Positions 14,735 to 23,620 of a stretch of DNA of 38,222 nt are shown here, one piece after another (positions within the stretch are counted from its first letter, which is position 1; each line of letters starts with the position of its first letter). The DNA comes from Pseudomonadota bacterium (lineage in GTDB: Bacteria > Pseudomonadota > Alphaproteobacteria > Rhodospirillales > Magnetospirillaceae): assembly GCA_021848545.1 (NCBI GenBank), contig JAJZUL010000030.1, positions 1 to 38,222 of the forward strand. The letters run 5' to 3'. The notes below the pieces were generated by a model. The model was given only the letters and a program-made list of their open reading frames with translations, had not been told where the DNA came from and did not search any database. The translations under genes were made by a program, and so were the position numbers.

Positions 14735-15175
14735 CTATTCCCGCGCCAGACGCGGCGGCGGAAAGCGTTCGGCGATGCGCCGCATCAACTGGTCGCGGAC
14801 GGCGCGATAGGCGTCCAACCGGACATCGCGGTTACCCTCGACGATCGACGGATCGAAGGTCGGCCAATATTCGACCTCGCAGGAGCGGTCGCGGGTCAGT
14901 TCCACCGCCTTGTGCTGGGCCTCGGGGCTCAGCGAAATGGCGACGTCGAAACTGCCATCCTCCAATTCCTCGAACACCTTGGGACGGTGGCGGGACAGAT
15001 CGATGCCGATCTCGTCCATCACCTGCAGGACGAAGGGATCGAGTTCGCCCTTGCGCACGCCGACCGAATCCACATAGGCGCGGGTGCCGTGCAGGCGTTT
15101 GAAGATGCCCTCGGCCATGGGCGAGCGGATCACGTTGAGCGTGCAGCAGAACAGGACGGCCGAGGGGAGGCCCAT
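14735..15175 (-). CDS. Low-molecular-weight phosphotyrosine phosphatase / ArsC-type protein
   Basis: The 146-residue protein has the CX5R(S/T) P-loop as C11-TLNVI-R17-S near the N-terminus. The general-acid Asp is at about 108 in WPTFDPS. It belongs to the LMW-PTP fold, which includes protein tyrosine phosphatases and thioredoxin-type arsenate reductases; the substrate cannot be assigned. It starts 6 bp after the UPF0262 gene on the same strand and forms part of the conserved hisD-UPF0262-LMWPTP block. Confidence 0.88.
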   Translation of the reverse strand: MGLPSAVLFCCTLNVIRSPMAEGIFKRLHGTRAYVDSVGVRKGELDPFVLQVMDEIGIDLSRHRPKVFEELEDGSFDVAISLSPEAQHKAVELTRDRSCEVEYWPTFDPSIVEGNRDVRLDAYRAVRDQLMRRIAERFPPPRLARE

Positions 15176-15181
15176 CGCCCG

Positions 15182-15655
15182 TCAGCCGCGAATATGCAGG
15201 ACGCAGATCAGGGTGAACAGGCGGCGCGCCGTGTCGAAATCGACCTCGACCTTGCCGGCCAGACGCTCCTTCAGCAGGGTGGACCCTTCATTGTGCAGGC
15301 CGCGCCGCCCCATATCGATGGCTTCGATCTGCGACGGCGACGAGCGGCGGATGGCGTTGTAATAGCTGTCGCAGACCAGGAAATAATCTTTGACGATCGA
15401 CCGGAACGGGGTCAGCGGCAGCGGCACCGCCAACAGCGGGCCGTCATCCTCGCCCCGGATATCGAAGATCAGCCGATTGTCCTCGACCGCCAGATGCAGG
15501 CTGTAGGGTCCGGTATAATCGCCGACCGGGGCGAAATAATTCTCCTCCAGCAGATCGAAGACGGCGATCGCCCGCTCGTGCTCGACCTCGGGACGCCGGC
15601 GCACCTGGGTCGGCTCGTCGAGATGAAGATGGACGATCCGCTGCCGGCGCGGCAC
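15182..15655 (-). CDS. UPF0262 family protein
   Basis: The 157-residue protein contains [38 protein letters not shown] and [20 protein letters not shown]. It ends with [17 protein letters not shown]. These are typical of the alphaproteobacterial UPF0262 family, whose function is unknown. The GTG at 15655 is chosen because it follows the hisD stop by 2 bp with AGGGGG just upstream. The gene is translationally coupled to hisD and is followed at once by the LMW phosphatase. Confidence 0.88.
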   Translation of the reverse strand: MPRRQRIVHLHLDEPTQVRRRPEVEHERAIAVFDLLEENYFAPVGDYTGPYSLHLAVEDNRLIFDIRGEDDGPLLAVPLPLTPFRSIVKDYFLVCDSYYNAIRRSSPSQIEAIDMGRRGLHNEGSTLLKERLAGKVEVDFDTARRLFTLICVLHIRG

Positions 15656-15657
15656 CC

Positions 15658-16956
15658 CTATCCCCCTATGTTGAGCCGGATGGATACGGACAGGGCATGG
15701 GCGTCCAGCCCCTCGGCCCGGGCCAGGGTCACCGCCGCCGGACCGATGGCGTGAAGAGCATCGGCGTCGCAGCCCAGAAGGGTGGTGCGCTTCATGAAAT
15801 CCAGCACGCCCAGTCCCGACGAGAACCGCGCCGAGCGGGCCGTGGGCAGGACATGATTGGGGCCGCCCACGTAATCGCCCACCGCTTCGGGGGTATAGCG
15901 GCCCAGAAAGATGGCGCCGGCATTGCGCACCCGCGCCGCCAGGGCGTCCGGGTCGGCCACCGCCAGTTCCAGATGTTCGGGCGCGACCCGGTCGATCAGC
16001 GGCACCGCCTGGGCCAGATCGGCGACATGGATGATGGCGCCGAACGCGTCCCAACTGGCCCGCGCCGTCGCCGCCCGGGGCAGGCCGGCCAGATGGGATT
16101 CCACCGCTTCCGCCACACGGGCGGCGAAGGCGCGATCGTCGGTGATCAGGATCGATTGGGCGGCGGCATCGTGTTCGGCCTGGCTCAGCAGATCGGCGGC
16201 GATCCAGGCGGGATCGTTGTCGCCGTCGGCCACCACCAGGATTTCCGAGGGACCGGCGATCATGTCGATGCCGACGATTCCGAACACCTGGCGCTTGGCG
16301 GCGGCGACATAGGCGTTGCCGGGACCGACGATCTTGTCCACGGCGCCGATGGTCCTGGTGCCGTAGGCCAGGGCCGCCACCGCCTGGGCGCCGCCGATCC
16401 GGTAGATTTCGTCGATGCCGGCCACCCGGGCCGCGGCCAGAACCAGCGGATTGAGTTTCCCGTCGGGCGAGGGCACCACCATCACCAGCCGCTCGACCCC
16501 CGCGACCTTGGCGGGAATGGCGTTCATCAGCACCGAGGACGGATAGGCGGCGGTCCCGCCGGGCACGTACAGACCGGCCGAGCCCACCGCCGACCAGCGG
16601 CACCCCAACGATACCCCGGCCACATCCTGATAGTGATAATCCTCGGGCAATTGGCGTTCGTGGAAATCGTGGATGCGTTCGGCGGCCAGATCGAGCGCAT
16701 CCAGGGTTTCGGGCGAGCAGGCGGCCACGGCGCCCTCGATCTCGGCGGGCGTCACCCGCAGGGTCGCCGGCGTCAGGTCCAGACGGTCGAAACGGCTGGT
16801 ATAGGCGATCACCGCCTCGTCGCCGCGGGCCCGGACCTCGGCGATGATCGCCGCCACCGCTTCGTTCACGTCGCGGTCGTTCTCGCGTTTCATGGACAGC
16901 AACGCGGTGAAGGATGCCTCGAAATCGACGGAGCCGGAATCCAGGTCAAGCGGCAT
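15658..16956 (-). CDS. hisD: Histidinol dehydrogenase
   Basis: HisD oxidises L-histidinol to L-histidine in two NAD-dependent steps. The 432 residues match the family length. Expected zinc ligands are visible at Q259, H262, D361 and H420, and the catalytic E327-H328 pair in [18 protein letters not shown] and AGPSEIL are family signatures. It overlaps hisG by 11 bp and UPF0262 follows after 2 bp. Confidence 0.97.
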   Translation of the reverse strand: MPLDLDSGSVDFEASFTALLSMKRENDRDVNEAVAAIIAEVRARGDEAVIAYTSRFDRLDLTPATLRVTPAEIEGAVAACSPETLDALDLAAERIHDFHERQLPEDYHYQDVAGVSLGCRWSAVGSAGLYVPGGTAAYPSSVLMNAIPAKVAGVERLVMVVPSPDGKLNPLVLAAARVAGIDEIYRIGGAQAVAALAYGTRTIGAVDKIVGPGNAYVAAAKRQVFGIVGIDMIAGPSEILVVADGDNDPAWIAADLLSQAEHDAAAQSILITDDRAFAARVAEAVESHLAGLPRAATARASWDAFGAIIHVADLAQAVPLIDRVAPEHLELAVADPDALAARVRNAGAIFLGRYTPEAVGDYVGGPNHVLPTARSARFSSGLGVLDFMKRTTLLGCDADALHAIGPAAVTLARAEGLDAHALSVSIRLNIGG

Positions 16957-17611
16957 GGCGGGCCTCGCAGGCGGCGCGGAAACGGTCGATCAGCCCGGAA
17001 ATCTCCTCGGGCCGGGTTTTCAGCGCCGCGCGGTTGACGATCAGACGGCTGGACACCTCGGCGATGATCTCGACCTCTTCCAGACCGTTGGCTTTCAGGG
17101 TCGAACCGGTCGAAACCAGATCGACGATGCGGCTGGCCAACCCCAGGGTCGGCGCCAGTTCCATGGCCCCGTTCAGCTTGACGCATTCGGCCTGCACGCC
17201 GCGGGCGGCGAAATGACGCCGGGTCACTTCCGGATATTTGGTGGCGATGCGCACATGGCTCCAGCGCCGGGGATCGTCGTCCTTGGCCATGCCGGCCGGT
17301 TCGGCCACCGACAGGCGGCAGGCGCCGATCCCCAGATCGAGGGGCGCGTAAAGCTCGGGATAGTCGAATTCCATCAGCACGTCGTTGCCGCAGATGCCCA
17401 GATGGGCGGCGCCGAAGGCGACGAAGGTGGCCACGTCGAACGAGCGCACCCGGATCAGATCGATATGGGCCTGATCGGTGGAAAAGCGCAGCAGCCGCGA
17501 CCCGGAATCGTCGAATGCCGGTTCGGGCAGGATTCCCGCGCCGCGCACCAGCGGCATCGCCTCCTTCAGGATGCGCCCCTTGGGCAGGGCGATCACCAGT
17601 TTTTCAGCCAT
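16946..17611 (-). CDS. hisG: ATP phosphoribosyltransferase, short form
   Basis: HisG condenses ATP and PRPP in the first step of histidine synthesis. The 221-residue protein starts [14 protein letters not shown] and has [11 protein letters not shown] and the PRPP-binding [14 protein letters not shown]. It lacks the C-terminal allosteric domain, so it is the short form that requires the HisZ regulatory subunit, not encoded here. It is first in the hisG-hisD-UPF0262-LMWPTP unit. The dcd terminator and MITE A copy 3 lie directly upstream. Confidence 0.96.
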   Translation of the reverse strand: MAEKLVIALPKGRILKEAMPLVRGAGILPEPAFDDSGSRLLRFSTDQAHIDLIRVRSFDVATFVAFGAAHLGICGNDVLMEFDYPELYAPLDLGIGACRLSVAEPAGMAKDDDPRRWSHVRIATKYPEVTRRHFAARGVQAECVKLNGAMELAPTLGLASRIVDLVSTGSTLKANGLEEVEIIAEVSSRLIVNRAALKTRPEEISGLIDRFRAACEARHAA

Positions 17612-17629
17612 TCTCGCGCATCCAATTCG

Positions 17630-17653
17630 AAAAACCGCCGGTTCACCCGGCGG
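17630..17653 (-). terminator. Intrinsic terminator downstream of dcd
   Basis: On the minus strand CCGCCGG, a 5-nt loop and CCGGCGG form a 7-bp GC stem followed by TTTTT (17634-17630). It lies between dcd and hisG. The target duplication of MITE A copy 3 (17651-17660) overlaps the base of its 5' arm, so the element inserted at the edge of the hairpin while the duplication kept the stem intact. Confidence 0.75.
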
Positions 17654-17857
17654 CGCATCCCAGGGGAATCGGGTGAACCCGCTTCCCCTGCATTATGTAT
17701 ATTTCCCTCAATCGCCGGGCGGTCGCATCCGCGCCCTTGGCTATCCTCGCTTGCGCTCCGAGGCCCCGATGGAGCCTCTCCGCACGCTGCGGCGGCCTCA
17801 ACGGCCTAGTCGCTCCGCTCCAACGCGCCTTCACCCGATTACCCTGCGGCGCATCCC
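17651..17857 (+). mobile_element. MITE-like element family A, copy 3, with 10-bp target duplication
   Basis: The element proper is 17661-17846 (186 bp), with ends CAGGGGAATCGGGTGA and TCACCCGATTACCCTG (15 of 16 inverted matches). CGGCGCATCC flanks it at 17651-17660 and 17847-17856; the following C extends the match to 11. It is the same length as copy 2 with only a handful of differences. The duplication sequence differs from that of copy 2, proving independent insertion. Confidence 0.9.
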
Positions 17858-17876
17858 CTCTCCGATTACAGGCCCC

Positions 17877-18431
17877 TTACAATTTGGGCAGAGTGACGCC
17901 GGTCTGTCCCTGATATTTGCCGGCGCGGTCGCGATAGGACACGGCGCAGGGCGAATCGGATTTCAGGAAAATGAACTGACAGGCCCCCTCATTGGCGTAA
18001 ATCTTGGCCGGCAGCGGCGTGGTGTTGGAAAATTCCAGGGTCACATGCCCTTCCCATTCCGGCTCCAACGGCGTCACGTTGACGATGATGCCGCACCGCG
18101 CATAGGTCGATTTGCCCAGGCAGATCACCAGCACGTCGCGGGGAATGCGGAACAATTCGACGGTCCGCGCCAGGGCGAAGCTGTTGGGGGGAATGACGCA
18201 GATGTCGGTTTCCCGGTCGACGAAGGATTGTTGGGAGAAGTCCTTGGGATCGACCACCGCGGAATCGACGTTGGTGAAGATCTTGAATTCCCGCGACACC
18301 CGCGCGTCATAGCCGTAGGAGGACAGGCCGTACGAGATCACCCCTTCGCGCTGAAGCTTTTCGGTGAAGGGCTCGATCATGCCGGATTCCAGCGCCATTG
18401 TGCGAATCCAGGTATCGGGCAGGACGGACAT
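17877..18431 (-). CDS. dcd: dCTP deaminase, possibly with an in-frame N-terminal extension
   Basis: Dcd deaminates dCTP to dUTP for thymidylate synthesis. From ATG 18431 the 184-residue protein has [12 protein letters not shown], the [12 protein letters not shown] segment, [40 protein letters not shown] and a C-terminal [13 protein letters not shown], all typical. The frame stays open upstream to ATG 18620. That 63-residue lead contains [20 protein letters not shown], a charged helix seen as small separate proteins in related bacteria. Either dcd has an extension or a small upstream gene has fused in frame. Shine-Dalgarno support is weak at both starts. Confidence 0.93.
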   Translation of the reverse strand: MSVLPDTWIRTMALESGMIEPFTEKLQREGVISYGLSSYGYDARVSREFKIFTNVDSAVVDPKDFSQQSFVDRETDICVIPPNSFALARTVELFRIPRDVLVICLGKSTYARCGIIVNVTPLEPEWEGHVTLEFSNTTPLPAKIYANEGACQFIFLKSDSPCAVSYRDRAGKYQGQTGVTLPKL

Positions 18432-18635
18432 GGCAAGACTCTCTGCGGCAGACTCCGCCGAAGGGGCGGTCGGATGTTGTAGCGCGGGCGGGTCCGCCGC
18501 GCAACTCTCGGCCGCCTGTTCCCGCCGCCGGGCCTGATCCTTGCGCCGGGCCAGATTGGCACGAAGCGCCTCTCCCTGGCGCCGTTTGCGCTCGCTGGTC
18601 TGATTGATGTCGGTCGCCATGGGGACGCATTGTGC

Positions 18636-18663
18636 AGATAATTGCGCTGAAGCGCGATTATCT
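18636..18663. promoter_or_regulatory. Palindrome in the divergent dcd / riboswitch intergenic region
   Basis: AGATAATTGCGCT and AGCGCGATTATCT pair with one mismatch around a 2-nt centre. The palindrome begins 16 bp upstream of ATG 18620 and about 90 bp before the cobalamin aptamer. An operator for a divergent promoter or a cruciform terminator are both possible. Confidence 0.4.
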
Positions 18664-18755
18664 TGTTTGTTGGTTGGCCATCGGGCGCCGCGGGTCGAAA
18701 CCGAGCCGTCTTTCAACCCATTCTGGACAAAAGGGGGATGGATCGGTCATCCTCG

Positions 18756-18957
18756 GCGGCGACGGGTTTCCGGCGGCCAAGCCGCCGGGATGAAAAGGGA
18801 ACACGGAAGGGACGACCCGAACGGGGCCCGGGCCGTGGCTGCCCCCGCAACTGTGAGCGGCGAGTTTCGCGTTCCAAAACGTGCCACTGGTGAACAACCG
18901 GGAAGGCCGGACGCAACCAACGACGACCCGCGAGCCAGGAGACCTGCCCGTCACCGC
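18756..18957 (+). promoter_or_regulatory. Cobalamin riboswitch
   Basis: P1 is formed by GACGGG (18761-18766) and CCCGTC (18947-18952), extended by GCGG/CCGC. Between them are the class hallmarks in order: AAAAGGGAAC, GCTGCCCCCGCAACTGT, GTGCCACTGG, CCGGGAAGGC, and GAGCCAGGAGACCTGCC, the conserved core that receives the cobalamin. A GC-rich hairpin region (about 18978-19000) and pyrimidine-rich strand follow before the transporter start and could be the expression platform. It is expected to lower transporter expression when adenosylcobalamin is plentiful. Confidence 0.95.
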
Positions 18958-19095
18958 TTGAAACGGCTGCGGAGGGCGGTCGGGCAAGGCCCGGCCGCGC
19001 TTACCGCGACCGTTCCCCGCCTCCCCCCTCCTTCCGCATCCGGACGCAACGTCATCGCGCCGCACGGGTGTGTGCGGACGGAAAGGGGTATCATC

Positions 19096-20136
19096 GTGAC
19101 GATTAATCGCGGGCATCCGTCCACTTCCCTGAAACGCCGAATCGCCGGAATGGGCGCCGGGCTGATCGGCTTCAACGTCGCGGCCTGGGCCTGGGCGCTG
19201 GTCGCCTTCCGGACCCATCCGCTGCTGCTGGGCACCGCCCTGCTCGCCTACGGATTCGGCCTGCGCCACGCCGTCGATGCCGACCATATCGCCGCCATCG
19301 ACAACGTCACCCGCAAGCTGATGCAGAGCGACCAGCGGCCGACGGGCGTGGGCCTGTTCTTCTCCCTGGGCCATTCCACCATCGTCGTGCTGCTGTCCCT
19401 GGGGGTGGCGGTCACCGCCTCGGCGCTGCGGGGGCACTTCGGCGACATGAAGGCCGTCGGCGGCGTGATCAGTACCGCCGTTTCCGCCTTTTTCCTGTTC
19501 GCCATCGCCGCGATCAACATGATCATCCTGAAGGGCACATGGCGGAGCTTCCGTCATATCCGCAACGGCCGGGCGCCGGCCGGAAGCGATCTGGACATGC
19601 TGATGGCCGGTGGCGGAGTGCTGGCCCGCATTTTCCGCGGACTGTTCCGTCTGGTCGGCAAAAGCTGGCACATGTATTTCATCGGCCTGCTGTTCGGCCT
19701 GGGTTTCGACACCGCCACCGAGGTCGGTGTGCTCGGCATCTCGGCGGCGAGCGCCGGCAACGGTCTGTCGCCGTGGTCGATCATGGTGTTCCCGGCCCTG
19801 TTCTCGGCCGGCATGGCCCTGGTCGATACCGCCGACGGCGTCCTGATGTTGGGAGCGTACAACTGGGCCTTCATCAAGCCGGTGCGCAAGCTCTACTACA
19901 ACCTCACCATCACCTCGCTGTCGGTCATGGTCGCCGTCGTGGTCGGCGGCATCGAGACCTTGGGCCTGATCGGCAGAGAGTTCAAACTGGGCGGCGGGTT
20001 CTGGCGAACGATCGGCACCGTCAACGGCAATTTCGGCCTTCTGGGCTATGGCATCATCGGGCTGTTCGTGCTGGGCTGGGCGGTGTCGCTGGCGATCTAC
20101 AAGCTCAAACGCTACGACGACATCGGGACCGTATAG
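19096..20136 (+). CDS. NiCoT-family nickel/cobalt transporter under riboswitch control
   Basis: The 346-residue inner-membrane permease has the NiCoT signature [13 protein letters not shown] at residues 58-70. The [10 protein letters not shown] motif is near 89-98 and [10 protein letters not shown] further on, with about eight hydrophobic segments. The GTG at 19096 is preferred because GAAAGGGG lies just upstream and it begins a short cytoplasmic N-terminus; the frame upstream is the riboswitch. The cobalamin riboswitch argues that cobalt for B12 synthesis is the physiological substrate. HoxN/NixA/NhlF are the relatives; metal preference is not readable from sequence. Confidence 0.94.
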   Translation: MTINRGHPSTSLKRRIAGMGAGLIGFNVAAWAWALVAFRTHPLLLGTALLAYGFGLRHAVDADHIAAIDNVTRKLMQSDQRPTGVGLFFSLGHSTIVVLLSLGVAVTASALRGHFGDMKAVGGVISTAVSAFFLFAIAAINMIILKGTWRSFRHIRNGRAPAGSDLDMLMAGGGVLARIFRGLFRLVGKSWHMYFIGLLFGLGFDTATEVGVLGISAASAGNGLSPWSIMVFPALFSAGMALVDTADGVLMLGAYNWAFIKPVRKLYYNLTITSLSVMVAVVVGGIETLGLIGREFKLGGGFWRTIGTVNGNFGLLGYGIIGLFVLGWAVSLAIYKLKRYDDIGTV

Positions 20137-20222
20137 GGCGCAATTCGGAGATCGGGGCGACCGCCCTTTGCCGGACGCCCCGCCCTTCCCACATATTCCT
20201 CATCCCCAGAAATCAACGGAGG

Positions 20223-21293
20223 ATGAGCATGATATTCCGGCAGCTTTTCGATCCGGCCTCTTCGACCTACACTTATCTGCTGGCCGATGCCGGCGAAGCG
20301 GTTCTGATCGATCCGGTATTCGAGCAGGCGCGCCGGGACTGCGCGCTGTTGCACGAAATGGGGCTGACCCTGCGGGCCACGGCCGACACCCATGTCCATG
20401 CCGACCACGTCACCGCCGCCTGGCTGCTCAAGCGACGCCTGGGCAGCGATATCGCCATCGCCGAGGCCGGCGGCGCCCAGGGCGCCGACCGCCTGTTGCG
20501 GGATGGGGACGCCATCGCCTTCGGCCGGCGGCGCCTGCTGGTCCGCGCCACGCCCGGCCATACCGCCGGTTGCCTGACCTACGTGCTCGACGACGAGACC
20601 ATGGCGTTTACCGGCGATTGCCTGCTGATCCGCGGCTGCGGCCGCACCGATTTCCAAAGCGGCAGCGCGCCGGCTTTGTACAAGTCGGTCCATGAGCGCA
20701 TCTTCACCCTGCCCGACACCTGCCTGCTTTATCCCGGCCATGATTACCGGGGCGCCACCGTCACCACCGTCGCCGAGGAAAAACAGTTCAACCCCAGGCT
20801 GGGCGGCGACCTGTCCGAAGGCGATTTCGTCGGCGCCATGAACAATCTGGGGCTTCCCCATCCCGGCAAGATCGACATCGCCGTGCCGGCCAATCTGCGC
20901 TGCGGCCAGCCGGAAGACGGCGCCACCCCCGAGGACGAGCCGTCCTGGGCGCCGTTATCGCCGACTTTCGCCGGTTTCTGGGAGGTCCCGGCGCAATGGG
21001 TCGAGGAGAATCGCGATCAGGTGCAGATGATCGACGTCCGCGACACCGGCGAATTCGACGGCCCCCTCGGCCATATCGAAGGCGCCGTCCCCATTCCTTT
21101 GGACCAGTTGGCGGACCGGGCCCAGGGGTTGGAGCGCGATCGGCCGATCGTCACCATCTGCCGGGCGGGGGGCCGGTCGGCCCAGGCCGTCGTCATCCTG
21201 CGCCGCGCCGGTTTCGCCAAAATCGCCAACCTTGCCGGAGGCATGCTGCGTTGGCATGGCTTGGGTCTGCCGGCGGCGGGCGCCCAGCCGTAA
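20223..21293 (+). CDS. Persulfide dioxygenase-rhodanese fusion (PRF type)
   Basis: The N-terminal 240 residues form an ETHE1-like metallo-beta-lactamase fold: THVHADH at 56-62, H113 in TPGHTAGC, D132 in FTGDC, RTDFQSG, and H173 in YPGHDYRG. It is expected to oxidise glutathione persulfide to sulfite with iron and oxygen. Residues from about 255 form a rhodanese domain with [20 protein letters not shown] and active-site C313 in ICRAGGRS, which exchanges sulfane sulfur with thiosulfate. Total 356 residues matches known fusions. ATG 20223 follows CGGAGG. It lies 86 bp after the transporter, with no evident operon link. Confidence 0.94.
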   Translation: MSMIFRQLFDPASSTYTYLLADAGEAVLIDPVFEQARRDCALLHEMGLTLRATADTHVHADHVTAAWLLKRRLGSDIAIAEAGGAQGADRLLRDGDAIAFGRRRLLVRATPGHTAGCLTYVLDDETMAFTGDCLLIRGCGRTDFQSGSAPALYKSVHERIFTLPDTCLLYPGHDYRGATVTTVAEEKQFNPRLGGDLSEGDFVGAMNNLGLPHPGKIDIAVPANLRCGQPEDGATPEDEPSWAPLSPTFAGFWEVPAQWVEENRDQVQMIDVRDTGEFDGPLGHIEGAVPIPLDQLADRAQGLERDRPIVTICRAGGRSAQAVVILRRAGFAKIANLAGGMLRWHGLGLPAAGAQP

Positions 21294-21377
21294 CGGTTGT
21301 TGACGACCCCTGACGGGACTCCCATCATATCCTTAAGATATATGTGGGATAGGGGCCATCAACCGGGGGCGCGGGCG

Positions 21378-23114
21378 ATGGAAAGCACAGCGAAATCAAC
21401 GGAGACGGGCGAGGCGGAATTATCCCCCCCGAGCGGCGGGACGGCGCTTTACGGCACCCTTTCGACCGAGGAGCAGGAAAAAATCCTGCACCTTCAGCAT
21501 GGGTTGCTCGAAGCGGTGGCCCGCGGCGGCGACACCCGGGCGATCGTCGATCAGGTCTGCACCATCGCCGAACGATTGCTGCCCAATGCCGTGGGGTCGG
21601 TGATGCTGCTCGACCCCACCGGCGAACACCTGTCGGTTTACGCCGCCCCCCATATCCCGCCCGAAGGCATCGAACGGCTGGGCGGCCTGCGGCCGGGACC
21701 GGGCGGCGGGTCTTGCGGCAATGCGGTGTTCCGCGGCAGCCCGCAATTCGTCCGCGACACCTTCACCGATCCGCGCTGGAACGATCTGCGGCAATTCGCC
21801 TACGATTTCAATCTGTGCTCCTGCTGGTCGATGCCCATTCTGTCGGCCGAGGGCGCGGTGATCGGCTCGTTCGCCCTGTCCAGCTTCGAGCATCGTTCGC
21901 CCAGCGCCTTTCACCGCAAACTGCTTGAAATCGGCGCCTGGATCGTCGGCATCGTTCTGGAGCGGGCCAAGGCGCGGGAAATGCTGCGCCTGCACGAAAA
22001 GGCCTTCGACGGCGCCGAAGAGGGAATCCTGATCGTCGACGCCGAAGAGCGCATCGTTTCGCTGAACCGGGCCGTCACCCGCCTGCTCGGTTTCGAGGCG
22101 TCGGAAATCGTCGGCAAGACCCCGCGCCTGTTTTCGTCGGGCCGCCACGATCCGGCCTTTTACCGGGCCATGTGGGACGAAATCGCCGGGATCGGCCACT
22201 GGAGCGGCGAAATCTGGAACCGGCGCAAGGACGGCACGGTCATCCCCGAATGGCTGTCGATTTCGGCGGTCAAGGACGAGACCGGCACCGTCGGCCATTA
22301 TGTCGGCATTTTCAGCGACATCAGCGAACGCATCGCCGCCACCGAGGCCATGCGTGAAAAAACGGAAATGCTGGTCCAGTCCAATGCCGACCTGGAACAA
22401 TTCGCCTATGTCGCCTCCCACGATTTGCAGACGCCGCTCAGAAACGTGATGAATTATACCCAGCTTCTGGATCGCAATTATCGGGACAAGCTGGACGCCG
22501 ATGCCGACGAATTCATTTCCCTGATCGTCGACGGATCGAAACGAATGATGGGGCTGATCACCGATCTGCTCGAATATTCGCGCGTGGCCAACCAGACGCG
22601 CCCTTTGAGCCCGATCGCCGTTTCCGACGCCGTGACCCAGGCCATCGCCAATCTCAAGCGGGACATCGACGAGACCGATCCCGACATCCACATCGGCCCG
22701 TTGCCGGTGGTCCTGGCCGAGCGTTCGCTGCTGGTCAGCCTGTTCCAGAACCTCATCGGCAACAGCCTGAAATACCGGTCGCCGGACCGTCGTCTCAGGA
22801 TCGCCGTCGAGGCCGGACGCACGCCCGCGGGCAACTGGCGGATCACGGTCTCTGATAACGGCATCGGCATCGCCGCCGAATATCACGAAAAGATTTTCGA
22901 GATCTTCCAGCGCCTCGATCCCGGCGCCGAAAAAGAGGGAACGGGCATCGGCCTGACCCTGTGCCGACGCATCACCCACCATTTCGGCGGCTCCATCGCC
23001 ATCGATTCGGCGGCGGGGCGCGGCACCGCCATGATTCTGACCCTGCGCGACGGGGATTTGCCGCTTATTGCCGCGGAACCACCCGGCACACCGAGCGCCC
23101 CACCGGCGGGATAG
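21378..23114 (+). CDS. GAF-PAS sensor histidine kinase
   Basis: The 578-residue cytosolic kinase has a GAF domain (about 40-195, with VMLLDPTGEHLSVYAAP and a GGGSCGNAV loop). A PAS/PAC domain follows (about 205-325). The HisKA segment has phosphoacceptor H348 in FAYVASHDLQTPLRN, typical of phytochrome-like kinases. The HATPase ends the protein with NLIGNSLKY, DNGIGI and GTGIGLTLCRRI. There are no membrane segments. ATG 21378 is chosen with GGGGG upstream; the frame is open back to 21297. No response regulator is adjacent. The 3' end overlaps the convergent secreted protein gene by 50 bp. Confidence 0.9.
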   Translation: MESTAKSTETGEAELSPPSGGTALYGTLSTEEQEKILHLQHGLLEAVARGGDTRAIVDQVCTIAERLLPNAVGSVMLLDPTGEHLSVYAAPHIPPEGIERLGGLRPGPGGGSCGNAVFRGSPQFVRDTFTDPRWNDLRQFAYDFNLCSCWSMPILSAEGAVIGSFALSSFEHRSPSAFHRKLLEIGAWIVGIVLERAKAREMLRLHEKAFDGAEEGILIVDAEERIVSLNRAVTRLLGFEASEIVGKTPRLFSSGRHDPAFYRAMWDEIAGIGHWSGEIWNRRKDGTVIPEWLSISAVKDETGTVGHYVGIFSDISERIAATEAMREKTEMLVQSNADLEQFAYVASHDLQTPLRNVMNYTQLLDRNYRDKLDADADEFISLIVDGSKRMMGLITDLLEYSRVANQTRPLSPIAVSDAVTQAIANLKRDIDETDPDIHIGPLPVVLAERSLLVSLFQNLIGNSLKYRSPDRRLRIAVEAGRTPAGNWRITVSDNGIGIAAEYHEKIFEIFQRLDPGAEKEGTGIGLTLCRRITHHFGGSIAIDSAAGRGTAMILTLRDGDLPLIAAEPPGTPSAPPAG

Positions 23115-23541
23115 AGCAATCGCGATCGGGACCCTCCGTGCGCAGAACCACCGAACGGCTGTGATGGTAATATTCGATCAGGACGTTTTCGAACGACATG
23201 CTGGTCAGCACCGGCGGCTGGAAGATGTTGGTGAACACCAGAAGCGGGCAGCCCTTCACCCGGTTGCACACCGCCACCGATTGCAGGCTGAGCAGGATCA
23301 GCCCGCCGGCCATCGCCGATTTGATGGTGACGGGCCATCCGGCCGCCTTGGCGCGGGCGAAAGTTTCGGGGGCGTAGTTATGGGCGGCGTTGATCTGGTT
23401 GATCGACGGATCGACGTAGAAGACCACCATTTGCCGGTCCTTGAGCGGCACCGCCGCCGCCGCGCCCGAAGCCCCGGCAACCGGCCACGCCAACGCCCAT
23501 GCCAGCGCCAAACCGGCCATCACGCGCTTAGCCGTTCTCAT
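23065..23541 (-). CDS. Secreted hypothetical protein
   Basis: The 158-residue protein has a clear signal peptide ([20 protein letters not shown], then AGASGAAAA with an Ala-rich cleavage region). The mature part has [20 protein letters not shown] and four cysteines (VCNRVKGC near the middle and [12 protein letters not shown] near the end), consistent with periplasmic disulfides. I do not recognise the family. It is oriented against the histidine kinase and overlaps its end. It diverges from the YgiQ-type gene, whose start is 80 bp away. Confidence 0.7.
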   Translation of the reverse strand: MRTAKRVMAGLALAWALAWPVAGASGAAAAVPLKDRQMVVFYVDPSINQINAAHNYAPETFARAKAAGWPVTIKSAMAGGLILLSLQSVAVCNRVKGCPLLVFTNIFQPPVLTSMSFENVLIEYYHHSRSVVLRTEGPDRDCSIPPVGRSVCRVVPRQ

Positions 23542-23620
23542 CGCCCCACCTTTACGGTCGCCTTTTCGGGTCCCACATGATAGCGATCTTCGCCGGCCGC
23601 CGCGAAGGCCCGATCATTCG

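Noticed and set aside
15697-17037. 446-codon open frame on the plus strand
   Set aside because: It is antisense to hisD and hisG; composition is that of a GC-rich shadow frame.
18604-19095. N-terminal extension of the Ni/Co transporter frame
   Set aside because: This stretch is the cobalamin riboswitch and its upstream region, so the transporter must start after it.
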